Positions 34,956 to 43,698 of a stretch of DNA of 64,000 nt are shown one piece after another. The notes beneath the pieces were generated by a model. The model ran no database searches, had not been told where the DNA came from, and worked only from the letters and a program-made list of their open reading frames with translations. Position numbers and translations under genes: made by a program. This stretch comes from Pontivivens insulae (GTDB taxonomy: Bacteria > Pseudomonadota > Alphaproteobacteria > Rhodobacterales > Rhodobacteraceae): the NCBI RefSeq assembly GCF_900302495.1, contig NZ_OMKW01000005.1, positions 1 through 64,000 of the forward strand, in the 5' to 3' direction. Each line of letters starts with the position of its first letter. Position 1 is the first letter of the stretch.

Positions 34956-35241
34956 ACCAGGCTGAACGCCCCAGAGCCTGCCAGCGCTTATCTCTTTGCC
35001 TTGGAATATCGGCAAATTGAAGATGCGTTATAGCATCAACAAACCCTCACAAGCTACTGATAAAAAACAATTTATCTAAGAAAAGATATTGTGATCGTCC
35101 GTACGGGCTGAAGCGTCAGCATCTCGGCATGCTGAAAACCTTGCAACGAATCTTCTTGTCTTGCAGTAATTTACGGTAAATATGAGTTTAGACGACGAGA
35201 GCCGTAACAAACGGCCAGTGAGCAGATAGACGAGGCGTATC
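34956..35241. other. Region upstream of repA
   Basis: 286 bases, AT-rich around 35040-35100, presumably holding the repA promoter. A short dyad TTTACGGTAAA occurs at about 35170. No gene or further parS-like palindrome is seen. Confidence 0.45.
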
Positions 35242-36420
35242 ATGCAAAAGCGGGAAAACCGCATCGATTTGCTCGTGGGCGATCATGCCGCGAAGCTGTC
35301 CGATCGTCTACAGGCGCATCGTGAGCAACTCTTTCCACCCAATGCCCGCAAGGAAATGCGGCGCTTCACCTCTGGCGAAGCGGCGGAACTTTTGGGTGTG
35401 AAGGATGCCTATCTGCGAAAGCTCCATCTTGATGGCAAAGGCCCTGAGCCAGAGATCCGCGGCGCGGGCCGCCGCTATTACTCCCCTGCCGACCTGCAAG
35501 CCTTGCGTGAACTGCTCGAACAAGGGGCGAAAAGCCCCGGAACGTACCTGCCAGGACGACGGGACGGCGACCACCTTCAGGTTATCACGGTGATCAATTT
35601 CAAGGGTGGATCGGGGAAGACAACAACCTCTGCCCATCTGGCTCAGAAATGCGCACTCGACGGCTACCGCGTGTTGGCCATCGACCTCGATCCGCAGGCC
35701 AGCCTTTCGGCATTGCACGGCTATCAGCCCGAATTCGATCTGCTGGATGGCGGTACGCTCTACGACGCGATCCGCTACGAAGATCCTGTGCCGCTCAGCG
35801 ACGTGATCCAGCCAACTTATATGACCAATCTCGACCTCATCCCGGGCAATCTGGACCTGATGGAGTTCGAGCATGAGACGCCCCGGGCGCTGGCGAACCG
35901 CGACGGTAACCTTTTCTTTACCCGTGTTGGTGACAAGCTGGCAGAGGTGGAGCAGGACTACGACATCGTCGTGATCGATTGCCCACCGCAACTTGGCTAC
36001 ATCACGATGTCCGCCCTTTCGGCGGCAACTGCGGTGCTCGTGACGGTGCATCCGCAAATGCTCGACGTGATGTCCATGTGCCAGTTCCTCCTGATGACAT
36101 CAAACTTGCTCGGCGTCGTGGCCGAGGCGGGAGGGGACATGACCTATGACTGGATGCGTTACGTTGTGACGCGATACGAACCGGGCGACGGACCGCAGAA
36201 CCAGATGGTCAGCTTCATGCGTTCCATGTTTGGGGAGCATGTACTGAACCACCCGGTGCTGAAATCCACCGCCATCTCGGATGCCGGGATCACCAAACAG
36301 ACACTTTACGAAGTCGAGAAGAGCCAGTTCACCCGCGCCACCTACGAGCGCGCGCGGGAAAGTCTGGACAACGTGAATGGCGAGATTGAGGGCCTGATCC
36401 AGGCCGCATGGGGGCGCTGA
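35242..36420 (+). CDS. repA: Plasmid partition ATPase of the repABC cassette
   Basis: A 392-residue ParA-type ATPase. The N-terminal helix-turn-helix region (RRFTSGEAAELLGVKDAYLR) distinguishes RepA from chromosomal ParA. The deviant Walker A FKGGSGKTTTSAHLAQ, the A' motif IDLDPQASLS and Walker B VVIDCPPQLGY follow. With RepB it segregates the replicon and represses the operon. The stop overlaps the repB ATG by one base (TGATG). Confidence 0.95.
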   Translation: MQKRENRIDLLVGDHAAKLSDRLQAHREQLFPPNARKEMRRFTSGEAAELLGVKDAYLRKLHLDGKGPEPEIRGAGRRYYSPADLQALRELLEQGAKSPGTYLPGRRDGDHLQVITVINFKGGSGKTTTSAHLAQKCALDGYRVLAIDLDPQASLSALHGYQPEFDLLDGGTLYDAIRYEDPVPLSDVIQPTYMTNLDLIPGNLDLMEFEHETPRALANRDGNLFFTRVGDKLAEVEQDYDIVVIDCPPQLGYITMSALSAATAVLVTVHPQMLDVMSMCQFLLMTSNLLGVVAEAGGDMTYDWMRYVVTRYEPGDGPQNQMVSFMRSMFGEHVLNHPVLKSTAISDAGITKQTLYEVEKSQFTRATYERARESLDNVNGEIEGLIQAAWGR

Positions 36421-37367
36421 TGGCAAGGAAAGACCTGCTCAAGGGACTGATGGACGGCGGCGATGACGCCCCCTCCCCTGCCCCGTCCTCTGACGCCGCG
36501 CGCCCGCGCTATCAAAAGGGCGCAATCGGGGCCGTCTCCCGCTCGATTGCGGAGCTCAAGAGCCGCTCGCTCACCGAAATCGACGCCGACCTGATCGATC
36601 CCGGTGGGCTGGAGGATCGGCTCGACTTGAACCAAGAGGATCACCTGGCCCTCGTGGAGAGCATCCGCGAGCATGGCCAACAGGTGCCGATCCTTGTCCG
36701 GCCCAACCCGGACGGCTCAGGCCGGTTCGAAATCGTCTATGGCCGCAGGCGCGTCGCCGCTCTGCGCACCTTGGGACGTCCCGTCAAGGCGATGGTGCGC
36801 GATCTTGACGACCGCGACCTGATCATCGCCCAAGGGCAGGAGAATACGGCCCGGCGCGACCTGACCTTCATCGAAAAAGCCAATTTCGCCCGTCAGATGC
36901 GCGATGGTGGCTATGATCGGAAAACAATCTGCGATGCGCTCCACCTCGACAAAACGGTGATCTCGCGCATGCTTCAGGTCGCCGACGCGATCCCAGCAGA
37001 GGTGATCCGTGCGATCGGAGCCGCTCCGGGAGCGGGCCGTCCGCGATGGCTCAAACTTGCTGAGCTTCTGAAAGGCGCACAACTCTCCATAGAAGAAGCC
37101 GTCGATGTGGCAGAGGGCACAGGGCCGCAGGCCAGCTCCGACGACCGCTTTGCCGCCCTGATCACAGCATTGACGAAGCCCCGCCCTGCCCCAGCAAGCG
37201 AGGCACCGCAGCAAATCGTTACAGAAGACGGCACCAAAGTCGGTGCGCTGCGCCGGTCGCGGGGTCGCGTCTCACTCGACTTCGAGGATGCCCGATTTGC
37301 CGATTGGCTGACCCGCCTATTGCCCGAATTCCATTCTACTTGGCGCGAAAGCGAAGATCGGGACTGA
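36420..37367 (+). CDS. repB: Plasmid partition DNA-binding protein of the repABC cassette
   Basis: A 315-residue ParB-type protein starting at ATG 36420 (MARKDLLKGLM, the usual RepB beginning). The ParB/Srx nuclease-like domain is visible (LVESIREHGQQVPILVRP, FEIVYGRRRVAALR, QGQENTARRDLTFIEKANFA). A helix-turn-helix follows (TICDALHLDKTVISRMLQVA). It binds parS palindromes; two identical candidates lie at 37489 and 38564. Confidence 0.95.
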   Translation: MARKDLLKGLMDGGDDAPSPAPSSDAARPRYQKGAIGAVSRSIAELKSRSLTEIDADLIDPGGLEDRLDLNQEDHLALVESIREHGQQVPILVRPNPDGSGRFEIVYGRRRVAALRTLGRPVKAMVRDLDDRDLIIAQGQENTARRDLTFIEKANFARQMRDGGYDRKTICDALHLDKTVISRMLQVADAIPAEVIRAIGAAPGAGRPRWLKLAELLKGAQLSIEEAVDVAEGTGPQASSDDRFAALITALTKPRPAPASEAPQQIVTEDGTKVGALRRSRGRVSLDFEDARFADWLTRLLPEFHSTWRESEDRD

Positions 37368-37415
37368 ATTCACCCTACCCCGAAACCAGCACAGGAGACA
37401 CGAGACTGCCCGCAT

Positions 37416-37468
37416 GAAAAAGCCCCCCGGAATGATCCGGGAGGCTCCTACGATTTCTCGTATGTGAC
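37416..37468 (-). ncRNA. repABC counter-transcribed RNA (ctRNA)
   Basis: On the minus strand a promoter TTGACA (37503-37498), 17-base spacer and TACGTT (37480-37475) precedes a transcript of about 53 nt. The transcript ends in a GC-rich hairpin (37446-37421) and five U. Size, position between repB and repC, and orientation agree with the small antisense RNAs that limit RepC synthesis and set incompatibility in repABC plasmids. The -35 box lies inside the parS-like palindrome. Confidence 0.75.
37421..37446 (-). terminator. ctRNA terminator
   Basis: AGCCCCCCGG and CCGGGAGGCT pair around AATGAT. On the minus strand the stem is followed by UUUUU (37421-37417), a classic intrinsic terminator and the likely kissing loop of the antisense RNA. 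Confidence 0.8.
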
Positions 37469-37488
37469 AATCCGAACGTAGGAGTCCT

Positions 37489-37504
37489 GTTGACAGCTGT
37501 CAAC
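37489..37504. promoter_or_regulatory. parS-like palindrome 1
   Basis: GTTGACAGCTGTCAAC is a perfect 16-bp palindrome fitting the repABC partition-site pattern GTT-N4-GC-N4-AAC. It lies between repB and repC and carries the -35 box of the ctRNA promoter. An identical copy lies at 38564. Confidence 0.85.
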
Positions 37505-37550
37505 TCTCGCCAACTCGGCGAACGGCTTTTTGCGCGCATCGTGAACGCAT

Positions 37551-38582
37551 ATGAAACATCTTTCCGCCACCCAAATGAGTCGGCGCGCCTTGAGCCTTGC
37601 GCACCAATCGCGTGAAACTGCAGACGCGCGCCCGCAACTCAATTCCTGCGACAAGTGGGAACTGCTCAGCCGCTTTGAAATCGCCGCGCCCGCCTTCGGC
37701 TTAAGCCACCGCGAGATGGGTGTTCTGCGCGCCCTGCTCAGCTTACATAGCCCACGTGTCCTCGACAGCGCGGAGCAATTGATCGTCTTTGCCTCCAATC
37801 GCACCATTGCCGAACGAGCGCAAAACATGCCCGAAAGTACGATGCGTCGTCACATCGCAAGATTGATCGAAACTGGCTTTCTTGGTCGGCGGGACAGCGC
37901 GAACTGCAAGCGTTTCCGCATAAAGTCCAAATTCGGAGCAGTCGCCTTCGGGCTCGACCTTACCCCCCTGCTCAGCCGCGCACCCGAAATCCATGCAACG
38001 GCTGACGCTGTAATTGCTGAGCAAGCGGAGCGTAAGGCAGTGACCGCGGACATCCGAGCAGTACTCGCCGATGTTGAAACACTCGATCCAGCACATTGCA
38101 CGCGTGAAGAGCGATTGACCCTGCGCCGCAAAACAGGCCTCAACATCTTAAAAGGCCTTCTAAGCGCACTGTGTGACATACGCGCTCGCCTTCTTCGGCA
38201 TGTCGAAAAACAGTCTGCTACAGAAAAAACAAGCACCTCAATCAGTCAAAATGAGCAGCACCAACAGAACCCAAAAACAGATATAATTACACCGGCACAT
38301 GTTCTCGCCGCCTGCCCGGATATGCTCAACTACGCTGATCGAAGGATCACGTCCTGGAACGATCTTGCGGAAATTACCCTGAGAATAGCCCCAATGATGG
38401 GTCTCGACCCACGAGTCCTGATATCTTTGGTAAAGAAAGGAGGCACAAAACGGATAGCGATGGCTCTGTGTCTTTTGCTTCAAAGATTTGAAAGCGTGAG
38501 AAACCCTACAGGATATCTCACTTCACTCATCAGCCGTGAAAGTCTTGATCAGGAGTTTATGAAGTTGACAGCTGTCAACTAG
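37551..38582 (+). CDS. repC: Replication initiator of the repABC cassette
   Basis: A 343-residue RepC. The N-terminal domain reads SRRALSLAHQSRET and WELLSRFEIAAPAFGLSHRE, with winged helices (LIVFASNRTIAERAQNMPES then TMRRHIARLIETGFLGRRDS). The C-terminal part (LAEITLRIAPMMGLDPRVLI and the ending SLISRESLDQEF) is the usual RepC end, but the protein is shorter than most members (about 400). In repABC plasmids the origin lies inside this gene. Its last codons are part of the second parS palindrome, so the coding end LTAVN is dictated by the site. Confidence 0.93.
   Translation: MKHLSATQMSRRALSLAHQSRETADARPQLNSCDKWELLSRFEIAAPAFGLSHREMGVLRALLSLHSPRVLDSAEQLIVFASNRTIAERAQNMPESTMRRHIARLIETGFLGRRDSANCKRFRIKSKFGAVAFGLDLTPLLSRAPEIHATADAVIAEQAERKAVTADIRAVLADVETLDPAHCTREERLTLRRKTGLNILKGLLSALCDIRARLLRHVEKQSATEKTSTSISQNEQHQQNPKTDIITPAHVLAACPDMLNYADRRITSWNDLAEITLRIAPMMGLDPRVLISLVKKGGTKRIAMALCLLLQRFESVRNPTGYLTSLISRESLDQEFMKLTAVN
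38564..38579. promoter_or_regulatory. parS-like palindrome 2 at the repC stop
   Basis: This second identical copy of GTTGACAGCTGTCAAC covers the last codons of repC, with TAG immediately after. Sites at this position are known for repABC plasmids. Together with copy 1 it brackets the origin-bearing repC gene. Confidence 0.85.
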
Positions 38583-39290
38583 GCAATCCGGGCAATCCAT
38601 GGGATAAAGCTACGCATTCAGAACGATTTAAGGTCTAATGGCGCAGCAGGCACGACCACCACACATCGCCGCTAAAATTTGGGCAATAAAGGTAGGTCAT
38701 GCGTCTCGCTGAGTTCCTCGCCTAGCTATCCAAGAGAGTCCCACCCGACGACAGAAGCAAGAGAGCGATCATGCGCAGATGTAAAAACGGGAACAGACAG
38801 GCAAGTCTTTCGAGGATAAACATCAAAGGCGCTGAGTCAGATTGCGGGGCAGACGGGCAGGGGCGTGAAATGCGGTACCCTGAGATGTCAGTTTTGCTCG
38901 GAGAGTGTCTTCACGCTATTCTGACGGTAGAGGGTAGGTCAGCTCATTCACGAACTGGGTCGCGATGTGTAACAAGATGGCAGGTGAGATTGAGGCTGAA
39001 TTCCGGCCTGTTCTGGAGAAGAAAATCGCCCGTCTGGCACCTGCCTCATATGCCGGCCGCTCTAGGCCGCACAGAAGCTCTCATGACGCGCCTGGACGTG
39101 ATCTACGGCATCGAGCGGCGTGTCTTTAGGGGTAGGGCAGGGGAAGGCGCCAAGTGAAGCCTGCAGATCAACTCCCGGTTTCTGCGATAGGTGATCTAGT
39201 ACGGACAGCTTGCACTCGTCTTGTGTTCACGGATCCCTCGGCCTTGGGGCCATCCGAGTTGAATCGTTTCAAGCGCGGGCTCGTCATCGG
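38583..39290. other. Region after repC with a decayed gene
   Basis: About 700 bases. Apart from the pseudogene fragment at 38940-39157 there is no recognisable gene. The first 350 bases show nothing clear. Confidence 0.5.
38940..39157 (+). pseudogene. Decayed copy of the plasmid gene at 14505
   Basis: One frame reads MAGEIEAEFRPVLEKKIAR, nearly the same as VAGEIEAELRPVLEKKIARQ in the 171-residue protein at 14505-15020. After a deletion of about 70 codons, another frame reads ALMTRLDVIYGIERRV, matching ALMAELDVIYGVERLV. The copy is thus internally deleted and frameshifted. Confidence 0.7.
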
Positions 39291-39449
39291 TTAACCTCTA
39301 TTCCTTCGAGCCGCCTGTTGCAGCAGACCGAACGCACATCCCCCGGCGCAAGCCGCGCTTCCCAATGAGGCGAAGATGGTCTCAAAAGCGCCTAACCCGA
39401 TGATCCCTCCTAGAGCTGCTGCTGAAACGATTATAGAGATCTGTTGCAT
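39291..39449 (-). CDS. Small membrane protein
   Basis: A 52-residue protein from ATG 39449 with one or two hydrophobic segments (ISIIVSAAALGGIIGLGAFE, then IFASLGSAACAGGCAFGLL) and a basic end (QQAARRNRG). Glycine-zipper-like spacing is present. A longer frame to 39575 has a start region of unusual composition. Function is unknown; it could be a small holin-like, toxin-like or scaffold protein. Confidence 0.4.
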   Translation of the reverse strand: MQQISIIVSAAALGGIIGLGAFETIFASLGSAACAGGCAFGLLQQAARRNRG

Positions 39450-39575
39450 GTCGCGTTGTCCAATCAGTTCATAGGGGTCGTGCCGGCGCCGCGGCCCACC
39501 CGTGGGGGGTAGATCCACAGCGCCGTAACCTAAAGCTGCCAAGCGTCGTACGCTTGGCCGCTTCAGGTTTCTCAA

Positions 39576-39758
39576 TTAAAATCCTGCGGCGGTGATAGCG
39601 AGGGTTTGGTTTTCGGCTGCAACGCGTTGCTGAACCGCAGTGCAGGCGTCTAGATTGCCCTGTATGCAGGCAGCATCCAATTGCTCGCGCGCTGCAATCT
39701 CAGCAGGCGACTCGCATGCTGGAAGCGCGAGGAGGAGCAGGATCAGGCTTCGTTTCAT
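39576..39758 (-). CDS. Small lipoprotein
   Basis: A 60-residue protein with a short lipoprotein signal: KRSLILLLLALPAC, lipobox LPAC with Cys15. The mature part (45 residues) has two further cysteines in AACIQGNLDACTAVQQ. It is small like entericidin or colicin-lysis type lipoproteins, but no family is recognised. Confidence 0.6.
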   Translation of the reverse strand: MKRSLILLLLALPACESPAEIAAREQLDAACIQGNLDACTAVQQRVAAENQTLAITAAGF

Positions 39759-39826
39759 CTACTAAATCTCTCTTGTCTTTATCGAGTGGAACGCTCCGGC
39801 GTGTGATCCGGAACGACTGTCATCTG

Positions 39827-41050
39827 TCAGTTCGACGCAATTGCGTCGTCCATCCCGGACGGATCGGACAGAGAGTGCCGGTATTGTGTGGGCGTGACGC
39901 CAGTTCTGCGTTTGAACGAATTGTAGAATGAGGAGCGCGCGTTGAAACCAACTTCATATGCAATCTGAAGAACAGTCTGGTCGGTGCGTTCAAGCAGGTC
40001 CTTCGCGTCTGAGATGCGATAGCCGTTGACGAAGTCGAAGAAGGTTTCTTTGATCTCTTCGTTCAGTGTCTGGGAAATGTAGTTGGGGGACGCCCCGATG
40101 TGGCGTGACAATGTCCAGAGCGAAAGATTGGGATCTCGGTGCAGGTGATCGACCTCCATCGATTTGCGCAATTTTCGACTGAGGCGCGCGGTGGTCTCGT
40201 TGCTCAAAGCCGACTTCTCGTATTTGGGGCTGACTGCATTGGTGGGTTTTACCCTTGTAACGGGGCCCATATCCCCCGAGGACTGATCGCTCATCAACGG
40301 TGGCTGCTGACGCAGTCCCCACAGGGTCGTTGCTGTTGCCAGGCCGAGGCCAGTAAGACCGGACAAAGTCGTGAAGGCAAATGATGCGTCGGAAGGTGAC
40401 GGGGATGCGCTTACAAATACGATCGCGGCGTTGGCAAACCAGAAAACGCCGCCCAATACCGCTATGGAGTACATCCAGCGCAGTTCGTGCCGTTCAGTGC
40501 TGGCATAAAGATCACGCAGCATTTTCCGATAGTTATGCATGCGCTTGACGATCAGGATGAGGTAAATCGCCATCTGCGGATAGATCGCCAAATGCAGCAA
40601 CACCAGCAGAATGATCAGGGTCGAATGATAGGGTGATGCGGGCAGCATTCCTTCTGCGAACAGCACATCACGAACACTGCGTGGGGCGATAAGCACCAAG
40701 AACCCCGCCATGGCCGCAAGACCCGGCAACGCAAAGTGCAAAAGACGCGTAGTCATCCCGTGGTCGGTCGAAGACGTCACCGCGACAACGTAGATCCAGA
40801 ACAACGGGGCGAGGCACAGCGAAGTCGCCAACCCGAGCACAAGATCGACTTCCACGACATGCAGCGTGCCGAGCGCTTCCAACAGGGGGGTCAATCCTGT
40901 CGATAGATTGTTGGCTGCGACTGCGGCCAGGAAGGCAGCAAAGCTGAGCCGGACGCGGGGGAAGGGCGTTTGAGTAAGACTCAAGAGGATTCCGAAGGCT
41001 ACAATCGCAATCGTCGCTAGGCTGGTCATTTCAATGATGATTTTTTCCAT
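39827..41050 (-). CDS. Membrane-bound AraC-family regulator
   Basis: A 407-residue protein from ATG 41050. The N-terminal half has about seven membrane segments (MTSLATIAIVAFGILLSL, LATSLCLAPLFWIYVVAV, LIILLVLLHLAIYPQMAIYL). The C-terminal AraC domain includes LSLWTLSRHIGASPNYISQTL and VLQIAYEVGFNARSSFYNSF. Such 7-helix AraC proteins are thought to sense envelope signals or hydrophobic molecules. It follows a hydrolase gene on the same strand by 150 bases and may control it. Confidence 0.9.
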   Translation of the reverse strand: MEKIIIEMTSLATIAIVAFGILLSLTQTPFPRVRLSFAAFLAAVAANNLSTGLTPLLEALGTLHVVEVDLVLGLATSLCLAPLFWIYVVAVTSSTDHGMTTRLLHFALPGLAAMAGFLVLIAPRSVRDVLFAEGMLPASPYHSTLIILLVLLHLAIYPQMAIYLILIVKRMHNYRKMLRDLYASTERHELRWMYSIAVLGGVFWFANAAIVFVSASPSPSDASFAFTTLSGLTGLGLATATTLWGLRQQPPLMSDQSSGDMGPVTRVKPTNAVSPKYEKSALSNETTARLSRKLRKSMEVDHLHRDPNLSLWTLSRHIGASPNYISQTLNEEIKETFFDFVNGYRISDAKDLLERTDQTVLQIAYEVGFNARSSFYNSFKRRTGVTPTQYRHSLSDPSGMDDAIASN

Positions 41051-41199
41051 ACCCAACGATGTCCCAATCAGGTGTTGATCTCCACCGCTGGAGCAACGGG
41101 ATGTGTCCGTCCCTAGCGAGACGGACACCCTCACGACACTGGGCTACTGCGCCAAGCCTGTATGGAACAGCGTGCATCCGGTGGCTTTGGGCGTGATGT

Positions 41200-42156
41200 T
41201 CAGCTGCCCTCAGTCGCGCCAATAGACTGAAGGAATTCGAGATAGATGTCGGCCGTCGCCCTAGGTTGATCCAACATGGGAAGGTGTCCGCAATTATCCA
41301 TCGTCCGCAGTTCAGCGTCCCGCAAGGCCGCAACTAAGGGTTCGGCGCCGCTGATATGGAATATCCGATCAGGGTTGCACCACAAGACGAGCGCAGGCAC
41401 TGCCAATGTGGGGGCAAGTTCCAAGACCGTCGGAGGTTGCGACTGGTGGTGAACAACGTCCCATATCTCCAAATTGTGGTCCGCTGCTGCGACCTCTGCT
41501 TGCATCCAAAGCGTCAATATAGGTCCAGGCACATAGGGGATTTGCGGCGAGAGCCATTCGTTGCGTTCAAGAAAATCCTGTTCCGTTTGCACCACAAGGG
41601 GCAAGTCGCCTGCGGCACGCGCTGTGTCCATGTCGCTCTGGATAGATGTAGGGACGCCCAGTGGACTGCCAATGAAAGCCAGACTCGTGACACGATCCGG
41701 CGCTTCGGCTGCAAAGAGGCTGGCGACGTAGGCCCCCATAGAGTTTGCCCCGATATGTACGGCACCGAGGTCAAGAGCATCCATTACGGCAGTCAAATGG
41801 GTCATCTGGGTCTCAAGCGCGTAGGCCTCAGCCGGCAATTTGGCGTTATCCCCGAACCCTGGCAGATCAAGAAGGACCACGTGATAGTCTTCAACGAACG
41901 GGCGGGCCATCTCGATCCAGTGTTCCTTGCGGGCGTAAATGCCATGCAAAAGCAGAACTGTCTCACCTGTGCCGCCTTCGAGGTAATGAATGTCCCCAAG
42001 CGGGGTAGAGACTGTTTTTGCCTCTAGACCCGCAGAGGTATTGTTCACTTGGATCAGTAACCTTGCGACTGGATGTGGCACGAAATTCCAAGCGAGTACC
42101 AAGGCAATAGCCAGCCCGACGACACCCGTTGCAGCTATTTTTATAAGTCTTTTCAT
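41200..42156 (-). CDS. Membrane-anchored alpha/beta hydrolase
   Basis: A 318-residue protein from ATG 42156. An N-terminal membrane anchor (IAATGVVGLAIALVLAWNF) is followed by a hydrolase domain: oxyanion LLLHGIYARKEHW, DLPGFGDN, nucleophile elbow GANSMGAYVA, and His in NCGHLPMLDQP. It resembles haloperoxidase/lactonase-type hydrolases. It is divergent from an AraC gene (42344) and upstream of another (39827). The substrate is not deducible. Confidence 0.85.
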   Translation of the reverse strand: MKRLIKIAATGVVGLAIALVLAWNFVPHPVARLLIQVNNTSAGLEAKTVSTPLGDIHYLEGGTGETVLLLHGIYARKEHWIEMARPFVEDYHVVLLDLPGFGDNAKLPAEAYALETQMTHLTAVMDALDLGAVHIGANSMGAYVASLFAAEAPDRVTSLAFIGSPLGVPTSIQSDMDTARAAGDLPLVVQTEQDFLERNEWLSPQIPYVPGPILTLWMQAEVAAADHNLEIWDVVHHQSQPPTVLELAPTLAVPALVLWCNPDRIFHISGAEPLVAALRDAELRTMDNCGHLPMLDQPRATADIYLEFLQSIGATEGS

Positions 42157-42343
42157 GATCTTGCGTCCCAATATGACAGGTCTACTACCTTCACCTGCGG
42201 GGTGCGTGCTTGCCATGGATCGGCGGTGGGGCCTTGAAGAAACGTGCAACTTTCTCAAACGCTTTCCCGGCTTCCAGAGACGCAGCGGCTGTTGACTGCT
42301 AGCATGTTCGTCGAGCCATACCGTCCGCCGCGAAGTCCACATC

Positions 42344-43036
42344 ATGCAGAATATCCAGTTCCGCAATCATCTCTTCGCCTTTCATCCAGGCGATCTTTCA
42401 ACGCATGAGAACTTGATGCCATGCATCATCCTTGGGCGTCGTGCGCCAGTGCGTGTCAGCGGCAAACGTATGGAAATTGAGGCTGATGCAGTGTGTATCC
42501 GGCCAGGCGTTCCGCATTGCGTCAGCGTTTATGATGGTGGTGCGGATATCGTCTATTTCGATGGGCTGCGGCTGAACGATCGTGGCGACTTTGCGTCTCT
42601 AGATGCGGATTGGCATGGCTTGCCCGGTGCATTTGCAACAGCTGATGCCGGGCGTATCGCGTCCTTTCGCAAGAGGCTGGAGCAGGACACAGGCCCGCGC
42701 GACCAAAGCGTGATGCGGCTGATCCCTCAGATCTACGATGATCCGCTGCGCCGTCTGTCACAGATCGATTTGGCCCACGCTATTGGAATAGAGCGCACGC
42801 TCGCTCTGCGACATTTCAAGGAATGCACCGGTCAGACCTTTCGCAAATTCAAGATTTGGGCAGCTATCATTGGTGCGACGCAGCTCGCGCTGCGGGGGGA
42901 GGGCATCGGGAATGCCGCAGTCGCCGCGGGCTTTTCTGATGCATCGCACCTCACACGAACTGCAGCCACCGTTTTTGGGGTGACACCAACGCAGGGCCTA
43001 TTTGGACTAGCAGATCTGACGAGCGTTGAAGCCTGA
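42344..43036 (+). CDS. AraC-family regulator with cupin-like N-terminus
   Basis: 230 residues. The N-terminal sensor half (MPCIILGRRAPVRVSGKRME, IRPGVPHCVSVYDGG) is cupin-like. The C-terminal helix-turn-helix region (LRRLSQIDLAHAIGIERTLA, GNAAVAAGFSDASHLTRTAA) follows. It is shorter than most AraC proteins. It is divergent from the hydrolase gene, with 187 bases between, so regulation of that gene is plausible. Confidence 0.85.
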   Translation: MQNIQFRNHLFAFHPGDLSTHENLMPCIILGRRAPVRVSGKRMEIEADAVCIRPGVPHCVSVYDGGADIVYFDGLRLNDRGDFASLDADWHGLPGAFATADAGRIASFRKRLEQDTGPRDQSVMRLIPQIYDDPLRRLSQIDLAHAIGIERTLALRHFKECTGQTFRKFKIWAAIIGATQLALRGEGIGNAAVAAGFSDASHLTRTAATVFGVTPTQGLFGLADLTSVEA

Positions 43037-43640
43037 CGGTTCGGGGGCATACGCTGTCGATGGGTTGTGCGTTTCCAGAAGGATCCGTTCCCAAATTGCA
43101 ATGTCATCAAAGACAGTGAAATCGTTGCCTGTTCTTCTTGGATCGAATTCGACGTGGCTCACACCCATAACATGGACGACGGCACTGATCGGCGCACCTG
43201 ATCGCGCCGATGCGCGCGAGCATCGCGTCAGTATGCTTGAGCTGATGGTATATCGTGAACATTGCAAAGGGCAGGGCGCCACCCAATGCCAGCCAGAACG
43301 CCGTCGCGGCTCTTTCGATATAGATCGCCTTCACCGCACGGGGGGCCGATGGATTGCCCGCTTCGTTGTAGCGCCCAGTCTTGACCGAAACGTCTGCCGC
43401 CATGTTGCCCGCTGAAAGCGTAAGCACGGGTCACGTGTCGTCAATCGGCGATTCCTCGTCCAAGATCGGGTTCCAAAATGTTCGGTTCTGGCCCCTTGCC
43501 GACCTTCGCCTGCAAGGCCGATGTAGCGACGCTGCATGGGATGGAAGTCGTTGGCATTCAACACTGAAATTGCAGCTAGGCCTATGTTGGCTGGCGCGCA
43601 CAGATGCGAATCTTGGGCAGAAACCGCCTAATTTCAGATT
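43037..43640. other. Intergenic region with a possible minus-strand gene relic
   Basis: A minus-strand frame (43427-43107) contains a plausible segment, KAIYIERAATAFWLALGGAL followed by PFAMFTIYHQLKHTDAML, with one membrane helix. The later residues (after about 43210) have poor composition, as after a frameshift. It may be a remnant of a small membrane protein. No family recognised. Confidence 0.35.
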
Positions 43641-43659
43641 AGGGTTGACGCCATTCTTA

Positions 43660-43697
43660 TTAATATCCATATAGGTAATAACCAAAACGGATATTAA
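43660..43697. promoter_or_regulatory. 38-bp dyad operator and promoter before the NrtR-like gene
   Basis: TTAATATCC (43660-43668) and GGATATTAA (43689-43697) are perfect inverted repeats. Between them, symmetrically, lies GGTAATAACC. A TTGACG -35 box at 43645 puts the -10 region (CATATA) inside the dyad, which ends one base before the ATG. The arrangement indicates autorepression by the encoded regulator. Confidence 0.65.
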
Positions 43698-43698
43698 T

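Noticed and set aside
40139-40384. Plus-strand frame inside the AraC gene at 39827-41050
   Set aside because: Shadow of a clear gene on the other strand.
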